Shown here: positions 61,937 to 62,151 of the stretch, one piece after another
How positions within the stretch are numbered: the first letter of the stretch is position 1
How the letters are laid out: every line of letters starts with the position of its first letter
NCBI GenBank assembly: GCA_011523615.1
Contig: WTGJ01000021.1
Coordinates: forward strand, 1-62,151
DNA length: 62,151 nt
Source of the DNA: Chloroflexota bacterium
GTDB taxonomy: Bacteria; Chloroflexota; Anaerolineae; Aggregatilineales; Phototrophicaceae
Direction: 5' to 3'
Notes under the pieces: model-generated
What the model saw: only the letters and a program-made list of their open reading frames with translations
Databases searched by the model: none
Told to the model about the DNA's origin: nothing
Made by a program: the position numbers and the translations under genes

Positions 61937-62151
61937 CCTCAAAATGCTGGGAGGCGGCATCTTGCTCCTGATGGTGCTGCTGCCGCTGGCCGTCACCACC
62001 CTCAACGCCCAGGAACGCCTACCGAAACCCGACCCGCCTCAAGTCAACGGCCGCACCGTATCCTGGGATGCCGTCGAAAATGCCGTGGGCTATCGTCTGC
62101 GCTGGCGCCGAAGTGACCAGAACTGGAACCAAGCGCCCAGGCTGGATACCA
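61926..62151 (+). CDS. Secreted fibronectin type III domain protein, N-terminal part
   Basis: From a GTG at 61926 an open frame runs off the right edge. It begins with a signal peptide (RRSLKMLGGGILLLMVLLPLA, then a likely cleavage near NAQ), followed by an FN3-like stretch: PQVNGRTVSWDAVENAVGYRLRW. No ATG is in frame upstream. A GGAGG (61899-61903) sits 7 nt before an in-frame ATC at 61911 but 22 nt before the GTG, so the start is uncertain. Confidence 0.65.
   Translation, partial: MRRSLKMLGGGILLLMVLLPLAVTTLNAQERLPKPDPPQVNGRTVSWDAVENAVGYRLRWRRSDQNWNQAPRLDT

Overview
The window is about 60% GC, gene-dense, and most likely from a Chloroflexota bacterium of the Caldilineae/Anaerolineae type. 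This is inferred from paralogous RpoD-type sigma factors, a bactofilin, an EtfAB pair, CoxE-like VWA and LiaF-like proteins, and many promoters placed for leaderless translation. No 16S gene is present, so the assignment is an inference. Most genes lie in short compact operons, and several convergent pairs end within 0-25 bp of each other.

Layout. 1-5.6 kb: argC (cut by the left edge), an acyl-CoA dehydrogenase, a GNAT enzyme, and a sulfur operon (JAMM peptidase, sulfurtransferase, CysO/MoaD-E1-rhodanese fusion). 5.6-9.2 kb: an operon of a stand-alone sigma region 4 protein, a LiaF-like membrane protein, a GNAT enzyme and a large membrane protein with a possible C-terminal HTH. 9.3-13.7 kb: rpoD, a CysM-like cysteine synthase, and a DUF177-second sigma factor operon. 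13.8-21.6 kb: uracil-DNA glycosylase, S9 peptidase, and a kinase-like/VWA/MTA phosphorylase/gpmI run. 21.7-25.5 kb: the pentose phosphate operon rpiA-gnd-zwf-pgl. 25.6-31.1 kb: glycosyltransferase, SDR, sugar nucleotidyltransferase, alanine dehydrogenase, proline racemase family. 31.1-32.1 kb: an AT-rich island with two small secreted-protein genes, one broken. 32.1-36.5 kb: two tRNA-Ser genes with rpsT, CPBP protease, nitrilase, J-domain protein. 35.7-37.5 kb: etfBA. 37.6-46.4 kb: surface polysaccharide genes, RNase HII, bactofilin, fhs, an SH3-like protein. 46.5-61.8 kb: inositol and sugar-acid catabolism. Right edge: the start of a secreted FN3 protein.

The most interesting feature is a set of three short, unlisted leader ORFs, each starting 6-7 nt after a good -10 box (hence leaderless) and each followed by an intrinsic terminator and an amino-acid gene. 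One has 7 Arg in 25 residues before argC, one has 6 Cys in 24 residues before the JAMM/sulfurtransferase/CysO-E1 operon, and one carries a Cys-Ser-Cys motif before the cysteine synthase gene. They look like ribosome-mediated attenuators. The two cysteine leaders would place the separated halves of a CysO-type cysteine pathway under one control.

Other points of note: the CysO-like carrier is fused to its own E1 with an internal Gly-Gly next to a JAMM peptidase gene; a small Cys-rich secreted-protein gene is out of frame through a 14-bp tandem duplication and a G7 tract; three sigma-type genes lie within 4.2 kb; and a predicted PolB-like exonuclease sits inside a sugar-acid operon.
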